Assembly (NCBI RefSeq): GCF_900290235.1
Contig: NZ_OLMK01000043.1
Location: 124,001 to 188,000 of the forward strand
DNA: 64,000 bases
Origin: Streptomyces sp. MA5143a
GTDB lineage: Bacteria > Actinomycetota > Actinomycetes > Streptomycetales > Streptomycetaceae
Direction: 5' to 3'
Shown: positions 23,264 to 31,582 of the stretch, in pieces
How the letters are laid out: each line of letters begins with the position of its first letter
Numbering within the stretch: position 1 is the first letter of the stretch
Position numbers and translations under genes: made by a program
The notes under the pieces: model-generated
Told to the model about the DNA's origin: nothing
The model's input: only the letters and a program-made list of their open reading frames with translations
Databases searched by the model: none

Positions 23264-24250
23264 ATGACGACCTCACCCACCAAGAGCCCGGAAGCGCCCG
23301 CGCCGCCTCCGGGCTCCACCCCTGCCCCGAAGACGGCGGCCACCAAGGTGCCCCAGGGGCACAAGCGCCTCCTCACCCGGCGTGACCGGCTCACGCTGGG
23401 TGTGATGGCGGGCCTGCCGACGATCCTCCACGTCGCCCTCGTCTGGGTGACCGCGCTCGCCTCGATCCTGCTGGCCTTCACCACCTGGGACGGCATCGGC
23501 TTCGACTCCATCAAGTGGGTCGGGCTGCACAACTTCGAGGAGTTGTTCACCAACAACCCGCAGTTCTGGCCCGCGGTCGAGCACAACATCGTGTGGTTCG
23601 TCGTGCTGATCCTGATCCCGACGCCGATGGGGCTGTTCCTCGCGGTGCAGTTGGACAAGCAGATCCGCTTCAGCCGCGTCTACCAGACCGCGTTCTTCCT
23701 GCCCGTCGTGATGTCGCTCGCGGTCATCGGCTTCGTGTGGCAGCTGATCTACAACCCCGACACGGGCCTGATCAACAGCATCATCGGCGCCAACAAGCCC
23801 GGCCACTACATCGACTGGATCGGCGACCCGGACCTCAACCTGTGGGCGATCCTGATCGCCGCGTCCTGGCGCCACACCGGCTACATGATGATCCTCTACC
23901 TGGCCGGTCTGAAGAGCGTCGACCCGTCCCTGCGGGAGGCCTCCGCCCTCGACGGCGCCAACGAGTGGCAGACGTTCAAGAACGTCATCTTCCCGACGCT
24001 GCGCCCCACCAACACCGTCGTGCTGGTCGTCACCATCATCGAGGCCCTGCGCGCCTTCGACCTCGTCTTCGTCTTCAACAAGGGCGCCGAGGGCACCGAG
24101 CTGCTGTCGATCCTGGTCACCAACAACATCATCGGTGAGTCCAGCCGTATCGGATACGGCTCGGCCATCGCCGTCGTCCTGCTGGTGATCTCCCTCGCCG
24201 TGATCATCCCCTACCTGATCGCGACCTTCCGGAAGGAGCGGCGCGCATGA
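23264..24250 (+). CDS. Sugar ABC transporter permease (MalF-type)
   Basis: A 328-aa protein with six hydrophobic segments. The first 35 residues are Pro/Lys-rich and cytoplasmic. The ABC-interaction (EAA) loop is LREASALDGANEWQTFKNVIFPTLRPT. Conserved WVGLHNFEELF-type sequence after helix 1 is typical of carbohydrate uptake family 1 (CUT1). It overlaps the second permease by 4 bp. Works with the GH42 operon's binding protein; the ATPase is not encoded here and is probably the shared MsiK (established for Streptomyces CUT1 systems). Confidence 0.9.
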   Translation: MTTSPTKSPEAPAPPPGSTPAPKTAATKVPQGHKRLLTRRDRLTLGVMAGLPTILHVALVWVTALASILLAFTTWDGIGFDSIKWVGLHNFEELFTNNPQFWPAVEHNIVWFVVLILIPTPMGLFLAVQLDKQIRFSRVYQTAFFLPVVMSLAVIGFVWQLIYNPDTGLINSIIGANKPGHYIDWIGDPDLNLWAILIAASWRHTGYMMILYLAGLKSVDPSLREASALDGANEWQTFKNVIFPTLRPTNTVVLVVTIIEALRAFDLVFVFNKGAEGTELLSILVTNNIIGESSRIGYGSAIAVVLLVISLAVIIPYLIATFRKERRA

Positions 24251-25140
24251 GCACCACCGTCGCCACCGACGCTGTGAAGCAGCGCACTCCCGTCCGCCCC
24301 GCCCGGGTCCTGCTGCACGTCTTCCTCGGCGGCGCGGCGCTGGCCTGGCTGGCGCCCCTGCTGTGGGCGCTCTACGCGGCGATGCGCCCGTACGGCGAGA
24401 CCAGCGAGAAGGGCTACGTGTCGTGGCCCGACAAGCTGAGCTTCGACAACTTCACGAACGCGTTCACCCAGTCGGACATGACGCACTACTTCGTGAACAC
24501 GCTGATCATCGCCGTGCCCGCGGTGCTGCTGACGCTGTTCCTGTCGTCGATGGTCGCGTTCTACGTCAGCCGCTTCGACTTCCGCGTCAACCTCTTCCTG
24601 CTGCTGGTGTTCACGGCCGGCAACCTGCTCCCGCAGCAGGTCATCATCACCCCGCTGTACCGCCTGTACCTGCTCATCGACCTGCCCGGCATCACGATGA
24701 GCGGCAAGCTGTACGACTCCGCGCTCGGTCTGGTCCTCATCCACGTGGCGTTCCAGTCCGGCTTCTGCGCCTTCGTGCTGAGCAACTACATGCGGTCCCT
24801 GCCGCACGAGCTGACCGAGGCCGCGCTCGTCGACGGCGCCTCCGTGTGGCGCCTGTACTGGCAGATCGTGCTGCCCCTGTGCAAGCCCGCGATGGCCGCC
24901 CTGGCGACGCTGCTGTCCATCTGGATCTACAACGACTTCTTCTGGGCGCTGGTGCTGATCTCCACCGGTGAGAACATGCCGATCACCTCGGCGCTGAACA
25001 ACCTCTCCGGCCAGTACTTCACCGACCCCAACCTGGTCGCCGCCGGTGCCCTGCTCACCGCCATCCCGACGCTGGTCGTGTACTTCGCGCTCCAGCGGCA
25101 GTTCGTCAGCGGTCTGACGCTCGGCGCCAACAAGGGCTGA
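24247..25140 (+). CDS. Sugar ABC transporter permease (MalG-type)
   Basis: A 297-aa protein with ATG 24247 overlapping the previous stop. Six hydrophobic segments and the EAA loop LTEAALVDGASVWRLYWQIVLPL. The C-terminus ends QRQFVSGLTLGANKG, the usual end of CUT1 MalG-type proteins (QrqfvxGlt.GavKG). It forms the channel with the preceding permease. Confidence 0.9.
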   Translation: MSTTVATDAVKQRTPVRPARVLLHVFLGGAALAWLAPLLWALYAAMRPYGETSEKGYVSWPDKLSFDNFTNAFTQSDMTHYFVNTLIIAVPAVLLTLFLSSMVAFYVSRFDFRVNLFLLLVFTAGNLLPQQVIITPLYRLYLLIDLPGITMSGKLYDSALGLVLIHVAFQSGFCAFVLSNYMRSLPHELTEAALVDGASVWRLYWQIVLPLCKPAMAALATLLSIWIYNDFFWALVLISTGENMPITSALNNLSGQYFTDPNLVAAGALLTAIPTLVVYFALQRQFVSGLTLGANKG

Positions 25141-25174
25141 CACCGGCCCCGTTCGAGAGAGAACAACCCGACCC

Positions 25175-27187
25175 ATGAGCACCCTGAACGTCCCCGGCAT
25201 CGCGTACGGCGGCGACTACAACCCCGAGCAGTGGCCCGAGGAGGTCTGGCACGAGGACGTACGCCTCATGCGCGAGGCCGGCGTCACCATGGTGAGCGTC
25301 AACATCTTCTCGTGGGCGCTCCTGGAGCCCCGCGAGGGCGAGTACGACTTCTCCCGCCTGGACCGCATCCTCGCCCTGCTCCACGAGAACGGCATCGCGG
25401 CCGACCTGGCCACCCCGACGGCGGCGCCCCCGGCATGGTTCTTCCGCGCCCACCCCGAGGCGCTCCCGGTCGACAGGGACGGCCGCACCCTGTCGTACGG
25501 CAGCCGCCAGACGTTCTGCCCGTCGAGCCCCGCCTACCGCGAGGCGGCCCTGCGGATGGTCGGCGAACTCGGCCGCCGCTACGCCGACCACCCGGCGGTG
25601 GTCATGTGGCACGTCCACAACGAGTACGGCTGCCACAACGGCGAGTGCCACTGCGACACCAGCGCGGCGGCGTTCCGCGTCTGGCTGCGGGAGAAGTACG
25701 ACGACGACCTGGCGGCGCTCAACGACGCCTGGGGCACGACGTTCTGGAGCCAGTGGTACTACGACTGGGACGAGATCATCCCGCCCCGCGCCACCGGTGC
25801 CGTCCCCAACCCGACGCACCAGCTGGACTGGCGCCGCTTCTCCAGCGACGCGCTGCTGTCCCTGCTGAAGGCGGAGCGCGAGGTGCTGCGGGGCGCGGCC
25901 CCCGAGGTGCCCGCCACCACCAACTTCATGGTGATGTACAACTTCGACAAGCTGGACTACTGGCGCTGGGCGCCCGAGCTGGACATCGTCTCCAACGACC
26001 ACTACCTCCAGTCCACCGACCCCGAGTCGGAGATCGACATCGCGCTCAGCGGCGACCTGGTCCGCTCCCTCGCGGGCGGCCGGCCATGGCTGCTGATGGA
26101 GCACTCCACCGGCGCGGTCAACTGGCAGCCGGTCAACCGCGCGAAGACGGCGGGCGAACTGCGCCGCAACGCGCTCTCCCACGTGGCGCGCGGCGCCGAC
26201 GGCATCGCCTACTTCCAGTGGCGGGCCGCGAAGGCCGGCGCCGAGCAGTGGCACTCGGCGATGCTCCCGCACGCCGGCACCGACAGCCGGATCTGGCGGG
26301 ACGTCGTCGCACTGGGCGCGGACCTGAAGGCGCTGGCGGAGGTGCGCGGCAGCACGGGCACCGCCGAGGTGGCCGTCGTCTGGGACTGGGACGCCTGGTG
26401 GGCCGTCGAACTGCCCTCCCAGCCGAGCGGTGAGCTGCGCTTCCAGGACCTGGTGCGGGCCTGGTACGAGCCGCTGTGGCGGTCCGGGGTGGCGGTGGAC
26501 TTCGTCCGCCCCGACGCGGACCTGTCGGCGTACAAGCTGGTGCTCGCGCCGAGCCTGTACCTGGTGGACGACGAGGGCGCGGCGAACCTCACCGGCTTCG
26601 CCGAGCGGGGCGGCACGCTGGCCGTCGGCTTCCACAGCGGGGCGGTCGACGAGAACTGCCACATCCGCCTCGGCGGCTACCCGGGCGCGTTCCGTGAGGC
26701 GCTCGGCGTCCACACCGACGAGGTGTTCCCGCTGCTGCCGGACGAGTCGGTCGAGCTGACCGGGCTCGGCGAGGGCGCGCGGGGTGTCCTGTGGTCCGAG
26801 CGGGTCGCGCTGCGGGGCGCCGAGTCGGTCGCCGTGTACGCCTCCGGCCCGCTCGCCGGTGTCCCGGCGGTGACCCGCCACGCGTACGGCACGGGCACGG
26901 CCTGGTACGTGGCGACCCGCCCCGACCCGGAGGCCCTCGCGTCGCTGCTGGACCGCGTCCGCGAGGAGGCGGGCGTCCGCCCGGTCCGCACGACCCCGAG
27001 CACGGTCGAGGCGGCCCTGCGCCGCGGCCCCGAGGCCGACTACGTCTTCCTGATCAACCACGGGGAGGCGGAGGCCGAGGTCGAGGTGGCCCCGAACGCC
27101 GTCGACCTCCTGACGGGCAGCCCCGTCCCCACCGGCTCACTGAAGCTGGCGGCCGGTGACGTGGCGGTGGTTCGGGAACCGCGCTGA
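25175..27187 (+). CDS. GH42 beta-galactosidase
   Basis: A 670-aa cytoplasmic enzyme without signal peptide; ribosome site GAGAGAG before ATG 25175. The TIM barrel has acid/base Glu150 in WHVHNEYGCH and nucleophile Glu309 in LLMEHSTGAVNW. Four cysteines (115, 153, 158, 160) match the zinc site of GH42 enzymes such as A4-beta-Gal. A glutamine-amidotransferase-like trimerisation domain (about 395-600) and a small C-terminal beta domain complete the usual architecture and length. As the last gene of the transporter operon it would hydrolyse imported beta-galactosides. No CebR box is present upstream of this operon. Confidence 0.93.
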   Translation: MSTLNVPGIAYGGDYNPEQWPEEVWHEDVRLMREAGVTMVSVNIFSWALLEPREGEYDFSRLDRILALLHENGIAADLATPTAAPPAWFFRAHPEALPVDRDGRTLSYGSRQTFCPSSPAYREAALRMVGELGRRYADHPAVVMWHVHNEYGCHNGECHCDTSAAAFRVWLREKYDDDLAALNDAWGTTFWSQWYYDWDEIIPPRATGAVPNPTHQLDWRRFSSDALLSLLKAEREVLRGAAPEVPATTNFMVMYNFDKLDYWRWAPELDIVSNDHYLQSTDPESEIDIALSGDLVRSLAGGRPWLLMEHSTGAVNWQPVNRAKTAGELRRNALSHVARGADGIAYFQWRAAKAGAEQWHSAMLPHAGTDSRIWRDVVALGADLKALAEVRGSTGTAEVAVVWDWDAWWAVELPSQPSGELRFQDLVRAWYEPLWRSGVAVDFVRPDADLSAYKLVLAPSLYLVDDEGAANLTGFAERGGTLAVGFHSGAVDENCHIRLGGYPGAFREALGVHTDEVFPLLPDESVELTGLGEGARGVLWSERVALRGAESVAVYASGPLAGVPAVTRHAYGTGTAWYVATRPDPEALASLLDRVREEAGVRPVRTTPSTVEAALRRGPEADYVFLINHGEAEAEVEVAPNAVDLLTGSPVPTGSLKLAAGDVAVVREPR

Positions 27188-27204
27188 CGGTCGCGACCTG
27201 CTGG

Positions 27205-27252
27205 GGGCGCCCGTACGAGCACGACTGCGGAGTCGGTGCCGTGCGGGCGCCC
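27205..27252 (+). terminator. Terminator after the GH42 operon
   Basis: GGGCGCCCGTACG pairs with CGTGCGGGCGCCC (one G-T pair); the loop contains a further small stem (CGACT / AGTCG). Only 18 bp after the beta-galactosidase stop. Confidence 0.7.
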
Positions 27253-27270
27253 GGCGTTTTCCACCTTCTA

Positions 27271-27300
27271 TGGATATACTGATGCATCTTTTGGATATCC
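27271..27300 (+). promoter_or_regulatory. vapBC promoter/operator
   Basis: A perfect -10 hexamer TATACT (27275-27280) lies within paired TGGATAT repeats (27271 and 27292) spaced 21 bp apart, the second being part of GGATATCC. Such repeats over the promoter fit autoregulation by a VapB-VapC complex. The vapB GTG starts at 27313. Confidence 0.6.
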
Positions 27301-27312
27301 GGGAGGTTCTCC

Positions 27313-27522
27313 GTGGCCAAGACGCTGATCGACATCGATGAGGAGCTGCTGGCGGAGGCCGCCATAGCGTTCGGGACCAGGACGAAGAAGGACACCGTCA
27401 ACGCGGCGCTGAGGGACGGTGTGGAACGCAAGAAGCGGGCGCTCGCGCTGGCCCGGCTGGCGGCGAAGGCGGACGCGGGCGACTTCGACGAGCTGCTGGA
27501 CAAGGAGACGTACCGTCGGTGA
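27313..27522 (+). CDS. vapB: VapB-family antitoxin
   Basis: A 69-aa protein from GTG 27313 (ribosome site GGGAGG). The N-terminal ribbon-helix-helix-like part is MAKTLIDIDEELLAEAAIAF with TRTKKDTVNAALRDGV, the pattern of the type II VapB/DUF2191 antitoxins; the C-terminal half is the helix that wraps the toxin. It overlaps the PIN-toxin start by 4 bp. Regulated by its own promoter with repeated TGGATAT sites. Confidence 0.88.
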   Translation: MAKTLIDIDEELLAEAAIAFGTRTKKDTVNAALRDGVERKKRALALARLAAKADAGDFDELLDKETYRR

Positions 27523-27938
27523 GTACCGCCTCCTACCTCATCGACACCAGCGCCCTGGTCCGCATCCTGCGGCGCCCGGCCCGTTCCGTCTGGGCGAGGC
27601 CCCTGGAGGAAGGGCTGATCGCGCGCTGCCCCCTCACCGAGGTCGAGTTCCTCTACAGCGCGAAGAACGCGGAGGACCGGGCGGAACTGGTCCATGATCT
27701 CGACGCGCTGTTCGGCTGGACGCCCTTGGACGAGCGGGCCGTCACACGGGCGTGGGACGTGCAGCGGGAGCTCACCGAGAAGGGGCGGCACCGTTCCGCG
27801 GGCGCGGTGGATCTGCTCGTGGCCGCGACCGCCGAGCTGCGGGGCCTGACGATGCTCCACTACGACCACGACTTCGAGACGATCGCCTCGGTCACCGGTC
27901 AGCCGACGCAGTGGCTCGCGCCGCCGGGCAGCCTCTGA
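27519..27938 (+). CDS. vapC: VapC-family PIN-domain ribonuclease toxin
   Basis: A 139-aa protein from GTG 27519. The PIN catalytic acids are visible: Asp9 (YLIDTSALVRI), Glu43 (LTEVEFLY), Asp98 (AGAVDLLVAA) and Asp116/118 (HYDHDFETIA). VapC toxins cleave tRNA or rRNA when freed from antitoxin. All catalytic residues appear intact, so the toxin is probably active. The pair lies between two sugar-uptake operons that have no relation to it, so it may be a mobile insertion. Confidence 0.9.
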   Translation: MSTASYLIDTSALVRILRRPARSVWARPLEEGLIARCPLTEVEFLYSAKNAEDRAELVHDLDALFGWTPLDERAVTRAWDVQRELTEKGRHRSAGAVDLLVAATAELRGLTMLHYDHDFETIASVTGQPTQWLAPPGSL

Positions 27939-27968
27939 AAGCCCTGGTGACGGCCGCAGCAACCCCCA

Positions 27969-28002
27969 GGGGCGCGGTGCTCCCCTATTGGCACCGCGCC
28001 CC
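27969..28002. terminator. Bidirectional terminator between vapC and bglC
   Basis: GGGGCGCGGTGC and GCACCGCGCCCC form a perfect 12-bp stem around TCCCCTATTG, between the convergent stops at 27938 and 28079. Confidence 0.8.
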
Positions 28003-28078
28003 CTGCCCCCGTTCCCCCCGGAGGGTTTCCCCTGCCCTCCGTTCGTGGCCGGGGGCTTCGCGACCCCCGGTGTCGGTG

Positions 28079-29512
28079 TTACGCCGTGGGCGTCGCCAGC
28101 GGCGGGAGCGCGCCCGTCCTCGCCGCCTGGGCGTACCAGAGCGCGCTGGACTTGGGGGTGCGGGTGAGCGTCGCGTAGTCGACGTACACCGCGCCGAAGC
28201 GCTTGCTGTACCCGTAGGCCCACTCGAAGTTGTCCATCAGGGACCACAGGTAGTAGCCGCGCACGTCCGCGCCCTCGGCGATGGCGCGGCGCACGGCGCG
28301 CAGATGGCCGTGGAGGTAGGCGATGCGCTCCGGGTCGTGGACGCGGCCGTCGCTGTCCATCTTGTCGTCGTAGGCCGCGCCGTTCTCCGTGACGTACAGC
28401 GGCAGGCCGGGCGCCTCCCGGGTGTACCGCATGATCAGCTCGTGCAGGCCGGTCGGGTCGATGGTCCAGCCCATCTCCGTGCGTTCGCCCGGCGTCTGGT
28501 GGAACAGCACGTCGTCCGCCGCCGGCCACGGCGAGTGGTCGCTCGCGCCGTGGCCGTCCGCCCGCGGCCCGGTCATGTCCGGCGACGCCGCGCCGACGAG
28601 GGTGGGCGTGTAGTAGTTCAGGCCCAGGGCGTCCAGCGGCTGGTGGGCCGTCGCCACGTCACCGTCCTGCACGAACGACCAGTCCGTCAGCTGCGACGTC
28701 GCCGCGAACAGCGACTCCGGGTACGCCCCGTGCAGCATCGGCCCGTGGAAGACCCCGTTCGCCAGGTCGTCGATCTTCCGGACCGCCGCCAGGTCCTCCG
28801 GGGTGTTCGACAGCGGCCGCACGACGGACGAGTTCAGGCTCACCGCCACCGAGTTGCGCGCCGGCATCACCGAGCGCAGCGCCACCGTGCCGAGACCGTG
28901 CGCCAGGTTCAGATGGTGGGCCGCGCGCAGCGACGCCACCGGGTCCGTACGGCCCGGCGCGTGCACCCCGGAGCCGTAGCCCAGGAACGCGCTGCACCAC
29001 GGCTCGTTCAGCGTGATCCACTGCTCGACGCGGTCGCCCAGCGCCTCACCCACGATCCGCGCGTACTCGGCGAAGCGGTACGCGGTCTCGCGCTCCGGCC
29101 AGCCGCCCGCGTCCTCCAGCTCCTGCGGGAGGTCCCAGTGGTAGAGCGTCACGGCCGGCTTGATGTTCTTCGCCAACAGCTCGTCGACCAGCCGGCGGTA
29201 GAAGTCCAGGCCGCGCTGGATCGCCGGACCCCGGCCCGTCGGCTGCACCCGCGACCAGGAGATCGAGAAGCGGTACGAGGTGAGACCCAGGTCCGCCATC
29301 AGCGCCACGTCGTCGCGGTAGCGGTGGTAGTGGTCGACAGCGATGTCACCGGTCTCACCACCGGCCGTCTTGCCCGGCGTGTGGCTGAAGGTGTCCCAGA
29401 TGGAGGGCGTGCGCCCGTCCTCCCGCACCGCCCCCTCGATCTGGTACGCGGACGTCGCCGCGCCCCAGAGGAAGGCGGGAGGAAAGGTCACTGGCGTCGT
29501 GGGCTCAGGCAT
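28079..29512 (-). CDS. bglC: GH1 beta-glucosidase BglC
   Basis: A 477-aa cytoplasmic enzyme, ATG 29512. Family GH1 TIM barrel: acid/base Glu170 in ITLNEPW, nucleophile Glu376 in LYVTENGA; the N-terminus FLWGAATSAYQIEGA is the GH1 signature. It hydrolyses cellobiose (and cello-oligosaccharides) imported by CebEFG. It follows cebG by 128 bp that hold a hairpin and a CebR box; the box overlaps the start codon. In Streptomyces, loss of BglC is known to affect cellobiose response. TAA stop at 28079. Confidence 0.93.
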   Translation of the reverse strand: MPEPTTPVTFPPAFLWGAATSAYQIEGAVREDGRTPSIWDTFSHTPGKTAGGETGDIAVDHYHRYRDDVALMADLGLTSYRFSISWSRVQPTGRGPAIQRGLDFYRRLVDELLAKNIKPAVTLYHWDLPQELEDAGGWPERETAYRFAEYARIVGEALGDRVEQWITLNEPWCSAFLGYGSGVHAPGRTDPVASLRAAHHLNLAHGLGTVALRSVMPARNSVAVSLNSSVVRPLSNTPEDLAAVRKIDDLANGVFHGPMLHGAYPESLFAATSQLTDWSFVQDGDVATAHQPLDALGLNYYTPTLVGAASPDMTGPRADGHGASDHSPWPAADDVLFHQTPGERTEMGWTIDPTGLHELIMRYTREAPGLPLYVTENGAAYDDKMDSDGRVHDPERIAYLHGHLRAVRRAIAEGADVRGYYLWSLMDNFEWAYGYSKRFGAVYVDYATLTRTPKSSALWYAQAARTGALPPLATPTA

Positions 29513-29525
29513 GGAAGCGCTCCCA
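29512..29525. promoter_or_regulatory. CebR box at the bglC start codon
   Basis: TGGAAGCGCTCCCA, one mismatch from the palindromic CebR site TGGGAGCGCTCCCA. The last base of the start codon complement is shared with the box. Confidence 0.88.
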
Positions 29526-29581
29526 TTGGTGGTCGATCAGACCGACGATGTGGGTGGGGGGAAAGAGAACGGAGGGAGGAA

Positions 29582-29609
29582 GGGGCCGGGGCGGCGGTGG
29601 CCCGGCCCC
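29582..29609 (-). terminator. Terminator-like hairpin after cebG
   Basis: GGGGCCGGG / CCCGGCCCC, a perfect 9-bp stem, between cebG (29641) and bglC (29512). It may separate the two transcripts. Confidence 0.6.
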
Positions 29610-29640
29610 CCTCAGGGGTGCGAAGCGGGCGGCGCGGGGG

Positions 29641-30558
29641 TCAGCCCTTCACCGCGCCCTGCATGATGCCGCCGACGATCTGCTTGCCGAAGACCGCGAA
29701 GACCAGCAGCAGCGGCAGGGTGCTGAGCAGCGCGCCCGCCATGATCAGGGCCTGGTCGGGGGTGTAGCCCCGGCCCAGACCGGCGACCGCGACCTGCACG
29801 GTCGGGTTGCCCAGCTGGGTCAGGACGAGGAACGGCCAGAGGAAGTCGTTCCAGGTCTGGACGAACATCAGCATGCCCAGCACGGCCATCGCGGGCCGCG
29901 CGGCGGGGAAGACCACGTGCCAGACCACCCGCCAGCTGCTCGCGCCGTCGACGCGGGCCGCCTCGATGATCTCGTCGGGCAGCGCCTGGAGCAGGTACTG
30001 CCGCATGAAGAACACACCGAACGCGCTCACCAGCGACGGCAGGATGACCGCCTGGAGCTGGTCCGTCCAGTCGAGCTTGGCGACCATCATGTACAGCGGG
30101 ATCACCTGGAGCTGCGGCGGCACCATCATCGTGCCGATCACGATCAGCATCAGCGCGCCACGGCCCTTGAACTTCAGCTTGGCGAAGGCGAACCCGGCGA
30201 TGGTCGACAGGAAGACGATGGTCAGCGAGGAGACGCCCGCCACGATCGTGGTGTTGAGGAACGCCTCGCCGAGGTTGGCGTCCTTCCAGGCCACTTCGAT
30301 CTTGTCGAAGAGGTTCGCGCCGAACCAGAACGGCGGCGGGGTCTCCGCCAGCCGCGCGTTGTCACGGGAGGCGGCGACCGCCGTCCAGAACAGCGGGAAC
30401 AGCGAGATCAGGGTGAACCCGATGAGGATGATGTAGGCGACGGGCCCGGCGTGGTGCTGGCCGCCCGCCCGCGCGGCCTTCGGCCCGCGCCTGCGCCCGG
30501 CGCCCCGGGGCGGCTCGGGCACCGCGTCGGCCGGGGGCTTGGTGATGGTCGTCGTCAC
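29641..30558 (-). CDS. cebG: Cello-oligosaccharide ABC transporter permease CebG
   Basis: A 305-aa MalG-type permease from GTG 30558. The N-terminal 35 residues are Pro/Arg-rich; six hydrophobic segments follow. EAA loop: DEIIEAARVDGASSWRVVWHVVFPAARP. C-terminus GKQIVGGIMQGAVKG is typical of CUT1 proteins. Third gene of cebE-cebF-cebG, 10 bp after cebF. Takes up cellobiose/cellotriose with CebE, CebF and the shared ATPase MsiK encoded elsewhere (established for S. reticuli and S. griseus). Confidence 0.92.
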   Translation of the reverse strand: MTTTITKPPADAVPEPPRGAGRRRGPKAARAGGQHHAGPVAYIILIGFTLISLFPLFWTAVAASRDNARLAETPPPFWFGANLFDKIEVAWKDANLGEAFLNTTIVAGVSSLTIVFLSTIAGFAFAKLKFKGRGALMLIVIGTMMVPPQLQVIPLYMMVAKLDWTDQLQAVILPSLVSAFGVFFMRQYLLQALPDEIIEAARVDGASSWRVVWHVVFPAARPAMAVLGMLMFVQTWNDFLWPFLVLTQLGNPTVQVAVAGLGRGYTPDQALIMAGALLSTLPLLLVFAVFGKQIVGGIMQGAVKG

Positions 30559-30568
30559 GGCCGGTCTC

Positions 30569-31582
30569 CTAACTACTGGCGCGCAGCCGGCGCGAGATGA
30601 CGTAGTTGATGATTCCGACCACGATGAGGATCAGGAACATCGTCCAGGCGATCGCCGAGGCGCGGCCCAGGTGCTGGTTCACCCAGCCCTGCTCGTACAG
30701 ATAGAGGCCGAGCGTCTGGAACTGGTGCTGGGACCCGCCGGACGCGCCCTTGTTGGCGTCGAACAGCAGGGGCTCGGCGAACAGCTGCGAGGCGCCGATG
30801 GTCGAGACGACGCAGGTGAACAGGATGGTCGGGCGCAGTGACGGCAGCGTCACATGGAGGAACTGCTTCCAGCGGCTCGCGCCGTCGAGGGCCGCCGACT
30901 CGTACAGGTCCTGCGGGATCGCCTGCATCGCGGCCAGGTAGATCAGCGCGTTGTAGCCGGTCCAGCGCCAGATGACGATGGTCGACACGGCGATCTTCGA
31001 GTACCAGGTGCCGTTCTGCCAGTCGATCTGGTCGATGCCGAACAGCCCCAGGAACCAGTTGATCATTCCGTAGTCACGGCCGAAGAGCAGCACGAACACC
31101 AGGGTGGCGGCGGCGATCGACGTGGCGTACGGGGCGAGCATCACGACCCGGTAGAAGGTCGAGGCGCGGAGCTTGTAGTTGAGGATGTGCGCGATGCCCA
31201 GCGCCATCATCAGCTGCGGGACGGTCGAGATGACCCCGATGATCAGGGTGTTCTTCGCCGCGTTCCAGAAGAACTCGTCGTCGAAGATACGGGTGAAGTT
31301 GCGCAGCCCCACCCAGCTCATGTCGGTGGGGGCGGTCAGCTCCACCGCGTGCAGCGAGGCCCAGCCGGTGTAGAGCAGCGGGAACAGGCCGAACGCGACG
31401 AAGAGCAGGAAGAAGGGCGAGACGAAGGCGTACGGGCTCCAGCGCACGTCCCGCTGCCAGCGGCGGGACAGCCGGGCCCGGCGTCGTTCCTCGGTCGCGG
31501 ACTCCGCGGGCGGGCGGGCCGGGGCCGCGCCCCCCTTGACGGGGGGCGCGGCGGCGTCGTGCCGTGTGGGCATACCGGTCAC
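30569..31582 (-). CDS. cebF: Cello-oligosaccharide ABC transporter permease CebF
   Basis: A 337-aa MalF-type permease. GTG 31582 overlaps the cebE stop (GTGA); an in-frame ATG 9 bp downstream is the alternative. The first 55 residues are a charged cytoplasmic part, followed by six hydrophobic segments and the EAA loop LYESAALDGASRWKQFLHVTLPSLRP. DMSWVGLRNFTRIF-type sequence is typical of CUT1. Under CebR control from the box at 33061. Confidence 0.92.
   Translation of the reverse strand: MTGMPTRHDAAAPPVKGGAAPARPPAESATEERRRARLSRRWQRDVRWSPYAFVSPFFLLFVAFGLFPLLYTGWASLHAVELTAPTDMSWVGLRNFTRIFDDEFFWNAAKNTLIIGVISTVPQLMMALGIAHILNYKLRASTFYRVVMLAPYATSIAAATLVFVLLFGRDYGMINWFLGLFGIDQIDWQNGTWYSKIAVSTIVIWRWTGYNALIYLAAMQAIPQDLYESAALDGASRWKQFLHVTLPSLRPTILFTCVVSTIGASQLFAEPLLFDANKGASGGSQHQFQTLGLYLYEQGWVNQHLGRASAIAWTMFLILIVVGIINYVISRRLRASS

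Noticed and set aside
27054..28529. 491-codon minus-strand frame across the vapBC region
   Set aside because: Shadow of bglC and vapBC; amino-acid composition is random for high-GC DNA.
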